A model generated the notes under the pieces. That model made no database searches. It was not told where the DNA came from and saw only the letters and a list, made by a program, of their open reading frames with translations. From Acinetobacter lwoffii (GTDB taxonomy: Bacteria > Pseudomonadota > Gammaproteobacteria > Pseudomonadales > Moraxellaceae): DNA of 64,000 bases. Positions 31,545 to 41,487 of the stretch are shown here, piece by piece. Every line of letters starts with the position of its first letter. The stretch's first letter is position 1. The DNA lies in contig NZ_CP072551.1 in NCBI RefSeq assembly GCF_019343495.1, positions 1 through 64,000 on the forward strand, read 5' to 3'. The position numbers were made by a program, and so were the translations under genes.

Positions 31545-33728
31545 ATGAACACTCGTCAACTCAAACAGAATGTATTAACTCGATCTTTAAATATGATCAT
31601 TCTGTCGCAGCTGTGTTTAGCCCCGCTGACTTATGCTGAAGACGCTGTGCAACAGCTTGACACGATTGTTATCACCGCCGATCAAAGCATTCCTTACTCG
31701 AGTGCCAAAGTGAATGTTGAAGGATTTGCTACGAACAGTCTGCAAAAACTCCCTGCATCGGTCTCTATCTTGACTGCCGATCTCATTGCTGAACAACATG
31801 CTCGTGTGCTGAGCGATGTGGTAAAAAATGATGCAGCCATCGGTGAGGGCTATGCTGCAATTGGCTATTATCCAAACTTTGTCTCGCGTGGCTTTGCACT
31901 CGATTTGGCATCAAGCTACCTCATTAATGGCAATGTGATTCGTGGTGAACAAAATGTTGCACTTGAAAACAAAGAACGTGTGGAAATTTTAAAAGGCATT
32001 TCCGCGATTCAAAGTGGTATGTCGACCCCGGGTGGTGTGGTCAATTATGTCACCAAGCGACCTAAAGATATCCAGGCCCTGACATTCTCTGCTGATCAAC
32101 ATGGACAGTTTTCAGTGGCAACTGATCTAGGTGGTTTTTGGGGTGATGAGCAACAATTCGGATATCGCATCAATCTGGTGAATGAACAGATTGAGTCTTA
32201 TGTCGATCATGTGGATGGTGAACGCTATTTAGCGGCATTGGCCTTAGATTGGAAAACATCTGAGCAATCTAAATTGGAATTTGATCTTGAAGCACAGCGT
32301 TCCGAACAAAGATCAGTGCCAGGCTATCAATTACTCGATGGCAAAGTCCCAGAAAATGTGAAATGGGATCGATTGCTGGGTTACCAGACTTGGGGCAAAC
32401 CGGTCACGATCGATAGTCTGAATAGCAGTTTAAAATATAGCTATGCTTTGAATAGTGACTGGAACCTGGGACTCGTTGCAGCACACAGTAAATCCAGAGT
32501 TGATGACTATTCAAGCTTTGCTTATGGTTATTATCGGGAAGGCTGTCTGGAAGAGTATTCCTGTAACACGTTTGGTAAAGCTGGCGAGTATGATATTTAC
32601 GATTATCAGAATCCAGATGAAACCTTTAAAACCAACCAATTTAAAGTCAAACTAGATGGGGTGATTGATACCAATTGGGCGCAACATTATCTAAATTTTG
32701 ATATTACACAAACCAATAAATCGCGAGATCGTTTTGCTGGTGTCAATGAATGGATTGGTGTAGGTAATATTTATACAGAAACCATAGATTTTTCCCCAGT
32801 AACAGCGAATGCTGGACCAAAATATCAAGCACTTAAAAGTAAACAAACTGCATTTACAGCATTAGACCGTATTGAATGGAATGAACATTGGACCACTTTA
32901 ATTGGCGGAAAATGGATCGAGCTTGATGAGCAAGCACATGCTTATGATGCAGAGGGTAAGCAGGTAATAAAAGTCCGCGATACCGATTTAGCTAAATTTT
33001 TACCGCAATTCGCAATCAGCTATAGCCCCTTGGAATCGACTACCGTCTATGCCTCGTATGCCAAAGGCTTGTCAGATGGAAAATCAGCACCTTGGTTTGC
33101 AGAGAATGCTGCTGAAACCCTAGCACCGATCTACTCAGAGCAATATGAAATTGGTTTCAAACAACAGATCCATGATTTCCTGTTGACTGCAGCCGTTTTT
33201 GATTTACGTCAGGACAATCAATATAGCAAGCCGATTTCAGGACTTCGCTATTTTATTGCGGAAGGCGAACAGCATAGTCAGGGCCTGGAATTAGGACTAA
33301 ATGGTGCATTAACCGACCATCTGGCCTTAACTTCATCTTTAGCCTTGATCAAAGCCCGTTTAGAAAATGTGGAAGCGGTTGAATATGGCCATCATCAAGC
33401 GCAAAACGTGCCAAAAGCTCGTTTCGCAACACATCTTCGCTATAACGTACCGAGCATTGCAGGTTTCACTGTTCTAGCAGGTGGTCAATACAGTTCCAGC
33501 AAATATGCCAACAAAGAGGGTGCTGCGAAAGTTGCAGGTTATAGTGTGGTTGATTTAGGCGCTGCTTATCAATTTAAGCTAAATACGACCGATGCATTGC
33601 TGCGCTTGAATATTAATAATCTGTTCAACAAGAAATACTGGCGTGATGCAGGTGAATTTTTGGGTGACGATTATTTATTCTTGGGTTCGCCGCGTACAGC
33701 AACCTTGTCATTCAATCTGAACTTCTAA
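31545..33728 (+). CDS. TonB-dependent outer-membrane receptor
   Basis: This 727-aa receptor has a signal peptide (SLNMIILSQLCLAPLTYAED), a TonB box-like segment (LDTIVITADQ), a plug domain (LENKERVEILKGISAIQSGM, TPGGVVNYVTKRP) and a barrel ending in aromatic Phe (ATLSFNLNF). Similarity is to siderophore-type receptors, but its neighbours (kinase, PnuC) point to a vitamin-like substrate. ATG at 31545 gives a proper signal peptide; the upstream in-frame start overlaps the kinase gene. Confidence 0.85.
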   Translation: MNTRQLKQNVLTRSLNMIILSQLCLAPLTYAEDAVQQLDTIVITADQSIPYSSAKVNVEGFATNSLQKLPASVSILTADLIAEQHARVLSDVVKNDAAIGEGYAAIGYYPNFVSRGFALDLASSYLINGNVIRGEQNVALENKERVEILKGISAIQSGMSTPGGVVNYVTKRPKDIQALTFSADQHGQFSVATDLGGFWGDEQQFGYRINLVNEQIESYVDHVDGERYLAALALDWKTSEQSKLEFDLEAQRSEQRSVPGYQLLDGKVPENVKWDRLLGYQTWGKPVTIDSLNSSLKYSYALNSDWNLGLVAAHSKSRVDDYSSFAYGYYREGCLEEYSCNTFGKAGEYDIYDYQNPDETFKTNQFKVKLDGVIDTNWAQHYLNFDITQTNKSRDRFAGVNEWIGVGNIYTETIDFSPVTANAGPKYQALKSKQTAFTALDRIEWNEHWTTLIGGKWIELDEQAHAYDAEGKQVIKVRDTDLAKFLPQFAISYSPLESTTVYASYAKGLSDGKSAPWFAENAAETLAPIYSEQYEIGFKQQIHDFLLTAAVFDLRQDNQYSKPISGLRYFIAEGEQHSQGLELGLNGALTDHLALTSSLALIKARLENVEAVEYGHHQAQNVPKARFATHLRYNVPSIAGFTVLAGGQYSSSKYANKEGAAKVAGYSVVDLGAAYQFKLNTTDALLRLNINNLFNKKYWRDAGEFLGDDYLFLGSPRTATLSFNLNF

Positions 33729-33756
33729 ATTGGCTGCTTAATCAGGTTATATTGCT

Positions 33757-34326
33757 ATGGAAAATATAGAAATTGCAGCGTTCATTTTAAACGTTTTAGG
33801 TGTCTGGTTGACCTCCAAACAATATAAAGTCTGCTGGTTGGTGAATATTATCGCTGTATTTTCATATATGATTATTTTTTATCGTGTCAATTTATTTGTA
33901 GACGCAGCATTACAAGCCGTATTTATCTTGATGCAACTGTATGGCTGGTATAGCTGGTCGAAGAAAAATCATGACCAGGCTATCACCGTGCAGATTGGCT
34001 ATTTGAATAAAAAAATCTGGGTATATAGCCTGATTGTGGGTATCGTCGCGGGTCTGGTGATTGGCGCCTTATTTGCTCATTTCACCGCAGCGTCACTACC
34101 TTGGTTGGATTCCATGTTAGCCTCTTTTAGCTTGGTGGCAAGTTATTGGGCGGCAAAAAAATATATTGAAAGCTGGGGATTATGGTGTGTTCTAGATGTG
34201 ATTTATGTTGGCATGTATAGCTATAAGTCACTGTATTTAACAGCCGTACTTTATTTTATTTTTATTCTTCTGGCACTGAATGGCTGGAGAATGTGGCGAA
34301 ATCTTTATAGAGTGAAATTATCTTGA
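33757..34326 (+). CDS. pnuC: PnuC-family vitamin transporter
   Basis: This 189-aa inner-membrane facilitator has six to seven hydrophobic segments and the family motif QLYGWYSWSKK. The last part is LYFIFILLALNGWRMW. PnuC homologues import nicotinamide riboside (PnuC), thiamine (PnuT) or riboflavin (PnuX). The gene lies 28 bp after the TonB receptor and belongs to the same unit as the kinase. Which vitamin is moved cannot be decided from the sequence. Confidence 0.85.
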   Translation: MENIEIAAFILNVLGVWLTSKQYKVCWLVNIIAVFSYMIIFYRVNLFVDAALQAVFILMQLYGWYSWSKKNHDQAITVQIGYLNKKIWVYSLIVGIVAGLVIGALFAHFTAASLPWLDSMLASFSLVASYWAAKKYIESWGLWCVLDVIYVGMYSYKSLYLTAVLYFIFILLALNGWRMWRNLYRVKLS

Positions 34327-34412
34327 AATGACACTATTGCAAATAGAAATTTGAGGTGATGCTCTTTCCTTTAAAAAAAGTATTTATAGACTAAAAACTT
34401 TATTTGAATTGG
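34327..34412 (-). mobile_element. Degenerate end of an IS6/IS1006-like element
   Basis: GACACTATTGCAAATAGAAA and the following 60 bases parallel the left end of copies A and B (GGCACTGTTGCAAATAGAGA, then TTTAAAAAGTA, then GACCGAAAA-like) with many substitutions. It lies directly after pnuC, and no transposase remains. Confidence 0.55.
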
Positions 34413-34457
34413 CCGCAGCTTGAAGATGTTGCTGATATTTTGTGAAAGCTAGCTACC

Positions 34458-34495
34458 ATACATTCAAAGCGAACCGAAGTTCGCTTTGAATGTAT
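34458..34495. terminator. Long perfect hairpin terminator
   Basis: A 17-bp perfect stem (ATACATTCAAAGCGAAC / GTTCGCTTTGAATGTAT) with a 4-base loop lies between the convergent pnuC and aldehyde dehydrogenase genes. Confidence 0.75.
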
Positions 34496-34503
34496 TTCAC
34501 TTC

Positions 34504-36015
34504 TTAAAAGAACCCGGCTGGTTTGGTCGAATAGCTGACTAGCAAGTTTTTAGTCTGCTGATAATGATCCAGCATCATTCTGTGATTCTCACGCCCAATC
34601 CCTGACTTTTTATAACCGCCGAAAGCCGCATGCGCAGGGTAAATGTGATAACAGTTGGTCCAGACCCGACCGGCCTGAATGGCTCGACCGGCACGGTAAG
34701 AGGTATGCGCTGAGCGTGACCAGACACCGGCACCGAGTCCATAAATCGTATCATTGGCGATCTTGATCGCATCATCAAAGTCTTTAAAGGTGGTCACAGC
34801 CAATACAGGCCCGAAGATTTCATCCTGGAAGGTCTTCATGTCATTGGTGCCTTTAAAGATAGTCGGCTCAATATAGAAACCTTGACCCACTTCCTGACGT
34901 GCTTCACCACCAGTCAGGATCTGTGCGCCTTCTTCACGACCAGTGGCAATACAGCCCAGAATCTTGTCCTGCTGTTCCTGTGAGGCTTGCGCGCCAATCA
35001 TGGTGTCAGTATCCAGCGGATGCCCGGTTTTAATCCGTTTCACCCGTTCAACGGCACGCGCCAGAAATTCGTCAGCAATACTTTCCTGGATCAGCGCACG
35101 CGATGGACAGGTGCAGATTTCACCTTGGTTCAGGGCAAACATGGCAAAACCTTCCAGCGCTTTGTCCAGATAATCGTCTTCCTGATCCATAATGTCGGCA
35201 AAGAACAAGTTTGGTGATTTACCGCCAAGTTCCAGAGTCACCGGAATAATATTTTCAGTCGCATATTGCATGATCATCTGACCCACTGCGGTGGAACCGG
35301 TAAAGGCAATCTTGGAAATACGGGGATTGGTCGCCAGTGGACGGCCGACTTCGACCCCGTAGCCATTGACGATGTTCAACACGCCCGGTGGCAAAATATC
35401 CTGAATCAGTTCAGCCAGCACCAGAATGCTGACCGGAGTCTGTTCTGCAGGTTTCAACACAATGCAGTTGCCCGCAGCCAGGGCAGGTGCCAGTTTCCAG
35501 GCAGCCATCAGAATCGGAAAGTTCCACGGGATAATCTGACCCACGACGCCCAACGGCTCATGAAAATGATAAGCAATCGTATCTTCATCAATTTCGGAAA
35601 TGCCGCCTTCCTGCGCACGAATACAGCCGGCAAAATAACGGAAATGGTCAATAGCCAGCGGAATATCGGCAGCCAGCGTTTCACGGATCGGTTTGCCATT
35701 GTCCCAGGTTTCTGCCACTGCCAGCAGTTCCAGATTTTGTTCCAGACGATCGGCAATTTTCAACAGAATATTGGAGCGGGTGGTCGGCGATGCTCTGTTC
35801 CATTGTTCTTTGGCTTTGTGCGCTGCATCCATGGCCAATTCAATGTCTTCTACAGAAGAACGCGGAACCTTGGTAAAGACTTTGCCATCTACCGGAGAGA
35901 TGTTGTCAAAGTATTCACCTTTGACCGGAGCGACCCATTCGCCGCCAATAAAATTCTCGTATTGTGCTTTAAAATGAACTTTTGAATCAGGTTGATTAGG
36001 ATCGACGTAACGCAT
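34504..36015 (-). CDS. exaC: NAD-dependent aldehyde dehydrogenase (ExaC/AcoD type)
   Basis: This 503-aa tetrameric aldehyde dehydrogenase oxidises acetaldehyde and similar aldehydes to acids in ethanol or acetoin catabolism. Visible motifs are [20 protein letters not shown], the Rossmann segment FTGSTAVGQ, the general base in [12 protein letters not shown] and the nucleophile Cys in [11 protein letters not shown]. It is full length. The divergent GAF regulator and the nearby iron-dependent alcohol dehydrogenase suggest an alcohol-to-acid route. Confidence 0.9.
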   Translation of the reverse strand: MRYVDPNQPDSKVHFKAQYENFIGGEWVAPVKGEYFDNISPVDGKVFTKVPRSSVEDIELAMDAAHKAKEQWNRASPTTRSNILLKIADRLEQNLELLAVAETWDNGKPIRETLAADIPLAIDHFRYFAGCIRAQEGGISEIDEDTIAYHFHEPLGVVGQIIPWNFPILMAAWKLAPALAAGNCIVLKPAEQTPVSILVLAELIQDILPPGVLNIVNGYGVEVGRPLATNPRISKIAFTGSTAVGQMIMQYATENIIPVTLELGGKSPNLFFADIMDQEDDYLDKALEGFAMFALNQGEICTCPSRALIQESIADEFLARAVERVKRIKTGHPLDTDTMIGAQASQEQQDKILGCIATGREEGAQILTGGEARQEVGQGFYIEPTIFKGTNDMKTFQDEIFGPVLAVTTFKDFDDAIKIANDTIYGLGAGVWSRSAHTSYRAGRAIQAGRVWTNCYHIYPAHAAFGGYKKSGIGRENHRMMLDHYQQTKNLLVSYSTKPAGFF

Positions 36016-36216
36016 ATTTATTTCCTTTGCTTATTTTCGTATGGCAAAACCGCTTCTACAGCTTTGGTATAAGGTACTTCTGCACCTTATTTGATTAATA
36101 TAACTGGTATAAGGTTGGAAAAAGGTTGGGGCTAGCATGTTCACGATATTTTCATCCATTTTAAAAAAATAACGATTACAGCGGATGTAAATCATGAATT
36201 GTTGTGAGAATAAGGA

Positions 36217-37398
36217 ATGATGACAAAACAAGATTTGATGGAAAAAAGGCACAATACTGATCAGCTTCGGCAAAACAGCAGTTTGTCTCCCTTACATGCA
36301 GAACAGCTGGGACAGAGTATTGCCAGCTCCTGGCAACGTTCATCCTCGGCTGAAATCCCGAAGAATCGTTTAGCAGCACCGCTGACGGATTTAAAAAAGA
36401 CCACTTCTTCCTCAACTTTAGCCCAAGCCCTGCAACATTGTGCTCAGGATTTAAAACATATTGCCGAGCAATCTTCTATGGTGCTGGCGGTCGGAGATAT
36501 CGGCAGCACCATCATTTGGGCAGCTTCTAGCCCACAAATGCAAAGTGCCGCAGAAAGTGTACATTTTATTGAAGGTGGGCAATGGCGCGAAGAGCTAGTC
36601 GGAACCAATGCATTGGCATTATCCTTAAAAACTCAACAATCCAGCTGTGTCTTTTCCAGTGAACATTACATGTCCTCCATTCATGATTGGGTTTGTTACG
36701 CTGCCCCGATTATTGATCCCTATTCAAAACAGGTCTTAGGTGTCATTGATCTGTCGACTACCTGGCCAAAGCATAACAGTTTAGCACTACTAGCTGCGGA
36801 GCGCTGTGCTACGATCATCCAGTCGGCTCTACTAGAATGCCAGAAGCAGCGCCTGTTTATTCGGGCTTTTTCAGTACCTCAAGTGCTGTTTAATGGCAAG
36901 GTGCTGGTTCTGACTCCTCGACAGATTGAAATTCTGACCATTCTAGCCTTATGTCCGCAGGGTCTGAGTCTAGATATCTTGCATCAAGCCTTATATGGCG
37001 AGCGCAAGGTCAGTATGGGGACTTTAAAAGCAGAAATGTCACAGTTACGCGATGTATTAGGTGGTATGCTGGGTTCCAGACCCTATCGTTTATTGGCGCA
37101 TGTAGAGGCTGATTTTTTAATGACAGAGCAATCTTTAGATGCTGGGTATATCGATTCAGCCTTGAAATTATGTACCGGCGTATTTCTGGCCAAAACAGAA
37201 AGTCCATTTCTATGCGCTTGGAGAGATTGTCTGGAATCACGCCTGAGCGATGCCATTTTCAAGGCTAATGAAACCGATGTCTTGCTGAAACATGTGGCAC
37301 ATTTTCCTGAAGCGATTGATGCTGTAGAACGCCTGATTGAACTGATGCCCAAAAACCATCCCGTTCATCAGACTCTGTTAAAATATAAAAATCTTTAA
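36217..37398 (+). CDS. GAF-domain regulator of the alcohol/aldehyde genes, lacking AAA+ domain
   Basis: This 393-aa protein has an AcoR-like N-terminus (LGQSIASSWQRSS), a GAF sensor domain (residues about 70-210: LAVGDIGSTIIWA, REELVGTNALALSL, YAAPIIDPYSKQVLGVIDLS) and a C-terminal winged-helix-like region (LTPRQIEILTILALCPQGLS, MGTLKAEMSQLRDVLGG). It lacks the sigma-54 AAA+ core and Fis HTH usual for AcoR. A second ATG at 36220 is equally possible, since AAGGA abuts the first. It is divergent from exaC and so probably controls it. Confidence 0.78.
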   Translation: MMTKQDLMEKRHNTDQLRQNSSLSPLHAEQLGQSIASSWQRSSSAEIPKNRLAAPLTDLKKTTSSSTLAQALQHCAQDLKHIAEQSSMVLAVGDIGSTIIWAASSPQMQSAAESVHFIEGGQWREELVGTNALALSLKTQQSSCVFSSEHYMSSIHDWVCYAAPIIDPYSKQVLGVIDLSTTWPKHNSLALLAAERCATIIQSALLECQKQRLFIRAFSVPQVLFNGKVLVLTPRQIEILTILALCPQGLSLDILHQALYGERKVSMGTLKAEMSQLRDVLGGMLGSRPYRLLAHVEADFLMTEQSLDAGYIDSALKLCTGVFLAKTESPFLCAWRDCLESRLSDAIFKANETDVLLKHVAHFPEAIDAVERLIELMPKNHPVHQTLLKYKNL

Positions 37399-37903
37399 AG
37401 CTGATGTAACTGTCGGTACAAAGCTAAACAGTTAAAATAGGAATATTCTGGAATATTAAGTATTATCCTTGCTTACTGTGAGTTTACTTATTAATTTAGA
37501 CTGAACCTGATCCTAAAATTTTTATCAGTGGCTACCCAGTTTGCTGTTTGCCTAGATGCTTGATATCAGCTACGCTCACCTTCATGTCATTTGAAGGACG
37601 CGCAGTTTATTCCTCAGGGATCAAATATAATCGTAAGATAATACGCTATGAAATTTTATTTATGGCTAGAACGGGCTAAAAAAATAGTGGCATTTTTCTA
37701 CCATGGGATTAATGTCGATATTCATAATGAAAGGGGCCTGATAAAAAAGAAACACCCCCCGCTTTTATCCTCTTATGAAGGCAAAAGGATCAGCCAGGAA
37801 CAGGAAAATGCATGTCTGCTCTTGGCACACTTCCTCAGGAAGTGAAACAGGGGCTGTTGAAAATGTAAGTCAGATACTTGGAGAGAATACTTACATTGAG
37901 GTA
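37399..37903. other. Gap between convergent regulator and iron-dependent ADH genes
   Basis: About 500 bp. A 65-codon frame at 37648-37845 lacks a ribosome site and family resemblance, so it is not called. No clear terminator was seen. Confidence 0.4.
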
Positions 37904-39076
37904 CTACATCGCCGCTTTAAAAATATCTACCACTTGGGCATGGTTGGCTTTACGTGGATTGGTCAACATGCAGGCATCTTTTTGTGCATTTTCCGCCATG
38001 ATGGCCAAGTCAGCTTCTTTTACATTCAATTCCGTCAGCCCAGATGGAATACCAATTGAAGCCGAAAGCTGACGAATGGCGCCAATCGCTTCATAAGCTG
38101 CTCCAGTTACGGTTAAACCTTCTGTATTCACCCCCATCAATTGGGCAATTTTGGCATAACGTTCAGGACAAGCAATCAGGTTAAATTCACAAACATGGGG
38201 GAGCAGAATTGCATTACAAACACCATGCGGCAAGTTGTAGAAGCCTCCGAGCTGATGTGCCATCGCATGCACATATCCTAAAGAGGCGTTGTTAAAGGCC
38301 ATTCCGGCAAGATATTGGGCATAGCTCATGGCATCCCGTGCTTCCAAATTATCCCCATTCGCCACTGCCAGGCTAAGCCATTCGCTGATCATGGTAATCG
38401 CCTTTTCTGCACAGGCATCAGTGATTGGATTTGCTGCCGTAGACACATAAGCTTCTATTGCATGCGTCAAGGCATCCATACCTGTTGCCGCAGTCAGCCC
38501 TGCAGGTTTGGCCAACATAAGTTTAGGGTCATCAATCGCAATGAGTGGTGTACAACGCCAATCTACAATCGCCATTTTCACATGGGTATCGGTATTGGTA
38601 ATGATACAGAAACGTGTCATCTCCGAAGCTGTCCCTGCCGTGGTATTGATTGCAATCAGTGGTGTCATCGGGACGGTACTTTTATCAATCCCTTCATAAT
38701 CACGGATATGTCCGCCACCTGCAGTGACTAGGCCAATGCCTTTGGAACAGTCATGTGATGAACCCCCACCTAACGATACAATAAAATCACAGGCATTTTC
38801 ATTATAAGCTGTAACTCCATGATGCACGTTAATATCAGTTGGATTGGGTTCCGCGCCTGAGAAAATATAACTGTCAACACCCGCCTCTTTCAAATAATTT
38901 GCAATCTCATCTGCAACACCAAATTTAAACAGCCCCGCATCAGTTACAATCAGCGCTTTCTTGGCACCTAAATTTTGTGCTTTTATCCCGATTTCTTTAG
39001 CACAGCCCGGACCAAAAAGTGAAACACAGGGAATATAAAAACCGTTAGTTTGATCTGAAATTTTTTTAAAAGCCAT
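37904..39076 (-). CDS. Iron-containing alcohol dehydrogenase
   Basis: This 390-aa group III (Fe-dependent) dehydrogenase has the cofactor site SLGGGSSHDCSKG, the substrate-side NTTAGTASEMTRF, and the metal ligands spread over MDALTHAIEAY, YVHAMAHQLG and NLPHGVCNAILLP. It probably interconverts ethanol or 1,n-diols and aldehydes with NAD(H), feeding the aldehyde dehydrogenase at 34504. It is full length, with a long 5' gap and presumably its own promoter. Confidence 0.9.
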   Translation of the reverse strand: MAFKKISDQTNGFYIPCVSLFGPGCAKEIGIKAQNLGAKKALIVTDAGLFKFGVADEIANYLKEAGVDSYIFSGAEPNPTDINVHHGVTAYNENACDFIVSLGGGSSHDCSKGIGLVTAGGGHIRDYEGIDKSTVPMTPLIAINTTAGTASEMTRFCIITNTDTHVKMAIVDWRCTPLIAIDDPKLMLAKPAGLTAATGMDALTHAIEAYVSTAANPITDACAEKAITMISEWLSLAVANGDNLEARDAMSYAQYLAGMAFNNASLGYVHAMAHQLGGFYNLPHGVCNAILLPHVCEFNLIACPERYAKIAQLMGVNTEGLTVTGAAYEAIGAIRQLSASIGIPSGLTELNVKEADLAIMAENAQKDACMLTNPRKANHAQVVDIFKAAM

Positions 39077-39331
39077 GGCGTGATTCCTTCTACCATTAAT
39101 TGATTATTTTATCGGTGACCCTCACCGTAATATAAGTATTGGATGAAGTGAAAAAGAATCCTACCTACCAAATACCTACCAATTTAAATTTCTGATTCTA
39201 GCCAAAATAATAAATCTGAAATATTTAAAAGTAGGTTGGCAAGGTTTAGCAGATACTGAGTAGATTGGTTCAATAGAGGGCATGTAAGTAGCGCACTAGG
39301 CTGTTTACTACTTTCTGATTTTAAATAAATA

Positions 39332-39604
39332 CTAAAATGCTTTATTCATTTTTAAGATAAAGATAAACAGTACAGGGCTTAGAAATACCCATAAAGCCAC
39401 AAAGCTAATACTGGAGCTAAACTGGGTACGTAATAAAAACATCGCGACGAATAAGAAAATACCCGCAGTGAATTTAGTGTGCGTAGGAAAATTAGCTAAA
39501 AAAGCGTAACGAGATTTTCGGGTTTTTAGGATCTGCTTTGCACTTACCGCATAAAAGGCAAAGCAGCTTAGCCAAAGCAGACCGATCACTGCAATCCATA
39601 TCAT
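39332..39604 (-). CDS. Small membrane protein of the iron-uptake operon (DUF3325-like)
   Basis: This 90-aa protein has three hydrophobic helices (MIWIAVIGLLWLSCFAFYAV, FTAGIFLFVAMFLL, ISFVALWVFLSPVLFIFIL). Position and topology fit DUF3325-type proteins that follow PepSY genes in iron-regulated clusters. It overlaps the PepSY gene stop as ATGA. Function is unknown. Confidence 0.65.
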   Translation of the reverse strand: MIWIAVIGLLWLSCFAFYAVSAKQILKTRKSRYAFLANFPTHTKFTAGIFLFVAMFLLRTQFSSSISFVALWVFLSPVLFIFILKMNKAF

Positions 39605-41160
39605 GTGGAAGACTCCTGCTGTACGGCTTTCAGTTTGGTCTGGATTTTCTTAATAGCCTTTTGCTGAATGGGCGTAATTTTCTGGTGTAACAATAGGGCG
39701 AGAAGTGCCAAGCTCCACAACATCAGATCAATACGCAAAAAAGGCCAATAAGTCGCAAAAGAATCAACATATTGCTGGGAAACTAAATAATAAATATCAA
39801 TCAGGGGAATTATAAAGGCAGTACCAATCAGGATTTTAAGCTGAATTTTCCATAAATATTGCTGCGGTGTTAAACATGCCAGAATGAAACTGCCGAGCCA
39901 AATACTGAAAAAACTATAAATCTCATAATTTGGTGCACCTACAGGGATGCTGATAAAACGATTCGCATAGAGATAAGCCAGCATGGCAATCGGCAAGCCA
40001 AGTATCATGGTGATATTCAAGCGGTTCACCAAATAATGTCCGAGATGAAACCGCGCTGATTTTTTCTGCATCTGGCGTTTCAGACTCCACAGCAGCAGAC
40101 CGGAGGCAATCATGGCGCAGCCCAATAGGCCAGAAAAAAACAGTCCTAAGCGTAAGACTGGCTCGGCAAAACGTGCCATATGCAAACCATACATGCCGGC
40201 ATTGAGTGTGGCAATTGCACTTTCATTGCGTGTACTTTCAAGCAATTTTCCGGTAGCTGCATTTAAAATAAGCTGTGCCTGATTTCGGGTAATGGAATGA
40301 TCTTGGAGTTGGGTTAATGTTATTTGTGCCAGCTGGGTATTGGGCTGCTTGACCGTGATATTGTCAAATTCCGCATGTCCCCAGTGTTGCTGCGCCGTGC
40401 TAATAAAATGTTGAATTGGCAGCATCTCGGTTTTCACCGGAACCACAGAGTTGGCCAATACATTGACTGTGCGAATTTCTTCAAAATACTGAAAGGGATT
40501 GTCTGGATAGAGTTTTTTCATGCCGGAAGGCAGTACGATATAAAAGAAAATCGCCAGCCCGGTAAATGTCATGGTCAAAAAGAACGGCAGGGCAATCACT
40601 GAACTAACATTATGAAAATCCAGATAGGAGCGCTGCCCCTTAAATGCTCTTAAGGTAAAAAAGTCTGTCAGGATTTTTTTATGGGTAATGATTCCTGAAA
40701 TCAGAGTCAATAACATGATAAAGGCAGCAATCGTCACAATCAGCCGACCAATGGTGTAGGGCATACCATAGAGCTGAAAATGAAAATTATAGAAAAAATC
40801 TCCCCCTTGGGTGGCCGAGAGGTTTAATTCTTTTCCTGTCGAAGCATCCAGGGTTTTGACTTCATAGCCACCATCCGCTTTTTGCCAGTAGACTTTATTC
40901 ACAGGTGAATCTTGATTGGCGACTCCGATATACCAGTTTTGGGCGTCCGGTGCATGCTGCTGTAAATAGCTGTAAGCAGATTTTAAGGCAGTTTCCTGAT
41001 TGACTTGTATTGAGGCAAATTCAGGCTGCATCCATATACTGATTTCATGCCGGTAATAGGTGACCGCGCCTGTTAAAAAGATCGCGAAGAGCAGCCAGCC
41101 AAAACTTAAACCTAACCATGAATGTAGCCATGCCATGGATTGACGGACAGATTTATGCAT
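39601..41160 (-). CDS. PepSY-associated transmembrane protein (PiuB/ferric reductase-like)
   Basis: This 519-aa inner-membrane protein of the iron-regulated PepSY_TM family has an N-terminal TM helix (WLHSWLGLSFGWLLFAIFLT), a large periplasmic PepSY portion and several later TM helices (LGLFFSGLLGCAMIASGLLL and others). Paired His in TM helices (GLHMARFAEPVLRL, FHNVSSVIALPFF) could bind haem, in line with a proposed role in ferric-siderophore reduction. It sits in the operon with the TonB receptor at 42171. Confidence 0.8.
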   Translation of the reverse strand: MHKSVRQSMAWLHSWLGLSFGWLLFAIFLTGAVTYYRHEISIWMQPEFASIQVNQETALKSAYSYLQQHAPDAQNWYIGVANQDSPVNKVYWQKADGGYEVKTLDASTGKELNLSATQGGDFFYNFHFQLYGMPYTIGRLIVTIAAFIMLLTLISGIITHKKILTDFFTLRAFKGQRSYLDFHNVSSVIALPFFLTMTFTGLAIFFYIVLPSGMKKLYPDNPFQYFEEIRTVNVLANSVVPVKTEMLPIQHFISTAQQHWGHAEFDNITVKQPNTQLAQITLTQLQDHSITRNQAQLILNAATGKLLESTRNESAIATLNAGMYGLHMARFAEPVLRLGLFFSGLLGCAMIASGLLLWSLKRQMQKKSARFHLGHYLVNRLNITMILGLPIAMLAYLYANRFISIPVGAPNYEIYSFFSIWLGSFILACLTPQQYLWKIQLKILIGTAFIIPLIDIYYLVSQQYVDSFATYWPFLRIDLMLWSLALLALLLHQKITPIQQKAIKKIQTKLKAVQQESST

Positions 41161-41163
41161 GGT

Positions 41164-41445
41164 TTAACCTATGAAGCGGGAGATGGTAAATAAGCTAAGG
41201 AAAGGAAGCAGGCTATAGACCGAAAGCTTTTTTAAACTCTGGATACAGAAGATGCCAATCACAAAACAGACATAAAAAATCAGGGCAATAACGGCGGCCA
41301 AATAGACGGATTCTGCTTTGGGCAGAAAAGCCTGTAGAAAGTAAGCCAGATCGAGTGCGATCAAATAACTGCACAAGTAGCCCATCCCAAAGCTCATGCC
41401 TAAGCGATAGAAAATGGCGAGTGGCTGCACTACAACAGACATCAT
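41164..41445 (-). CDS. DUF3649-like small membrane protein
   Basis: This 93-aa protein has three predicted TM helices (FGMGYLCSYLIALDLAYF, VYLAAVIALIFYVCFVIGIF, SLLPFLSLFTISRF). It lies between the DUF4198 and PepSY genes, 3 bp before the latter, which is the usual place of DUF3649 proteins in such clusters. Function is unknown. Confidence 0.65.
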   Translation of the reverse strand: MMSVVVQPLAIFYRLGMSFGMGYLCSYLIALDLAYFLQAFLPKAESVYLAAVIALIFYVCFVIGIFCIQSLKKLSVYSLLPFLSLFTISRFIG

Positions 41446-41487
41446 ATTTGGCCTTGAATAAATCTATACTGATGAAAATCTAAAAAC

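Noticed and set aside
34943..35985. Long antisense frames across the aldehyde dehydrogenase gene
   Set aside because: They are shadows of a well-conserved gene on the other strand, with no ribosome sites or recognisable families.
37648..37845. 65-codon frame after the GAF regulator
   Set aside because: No ribosome site, unusual composition and no family resemblance.
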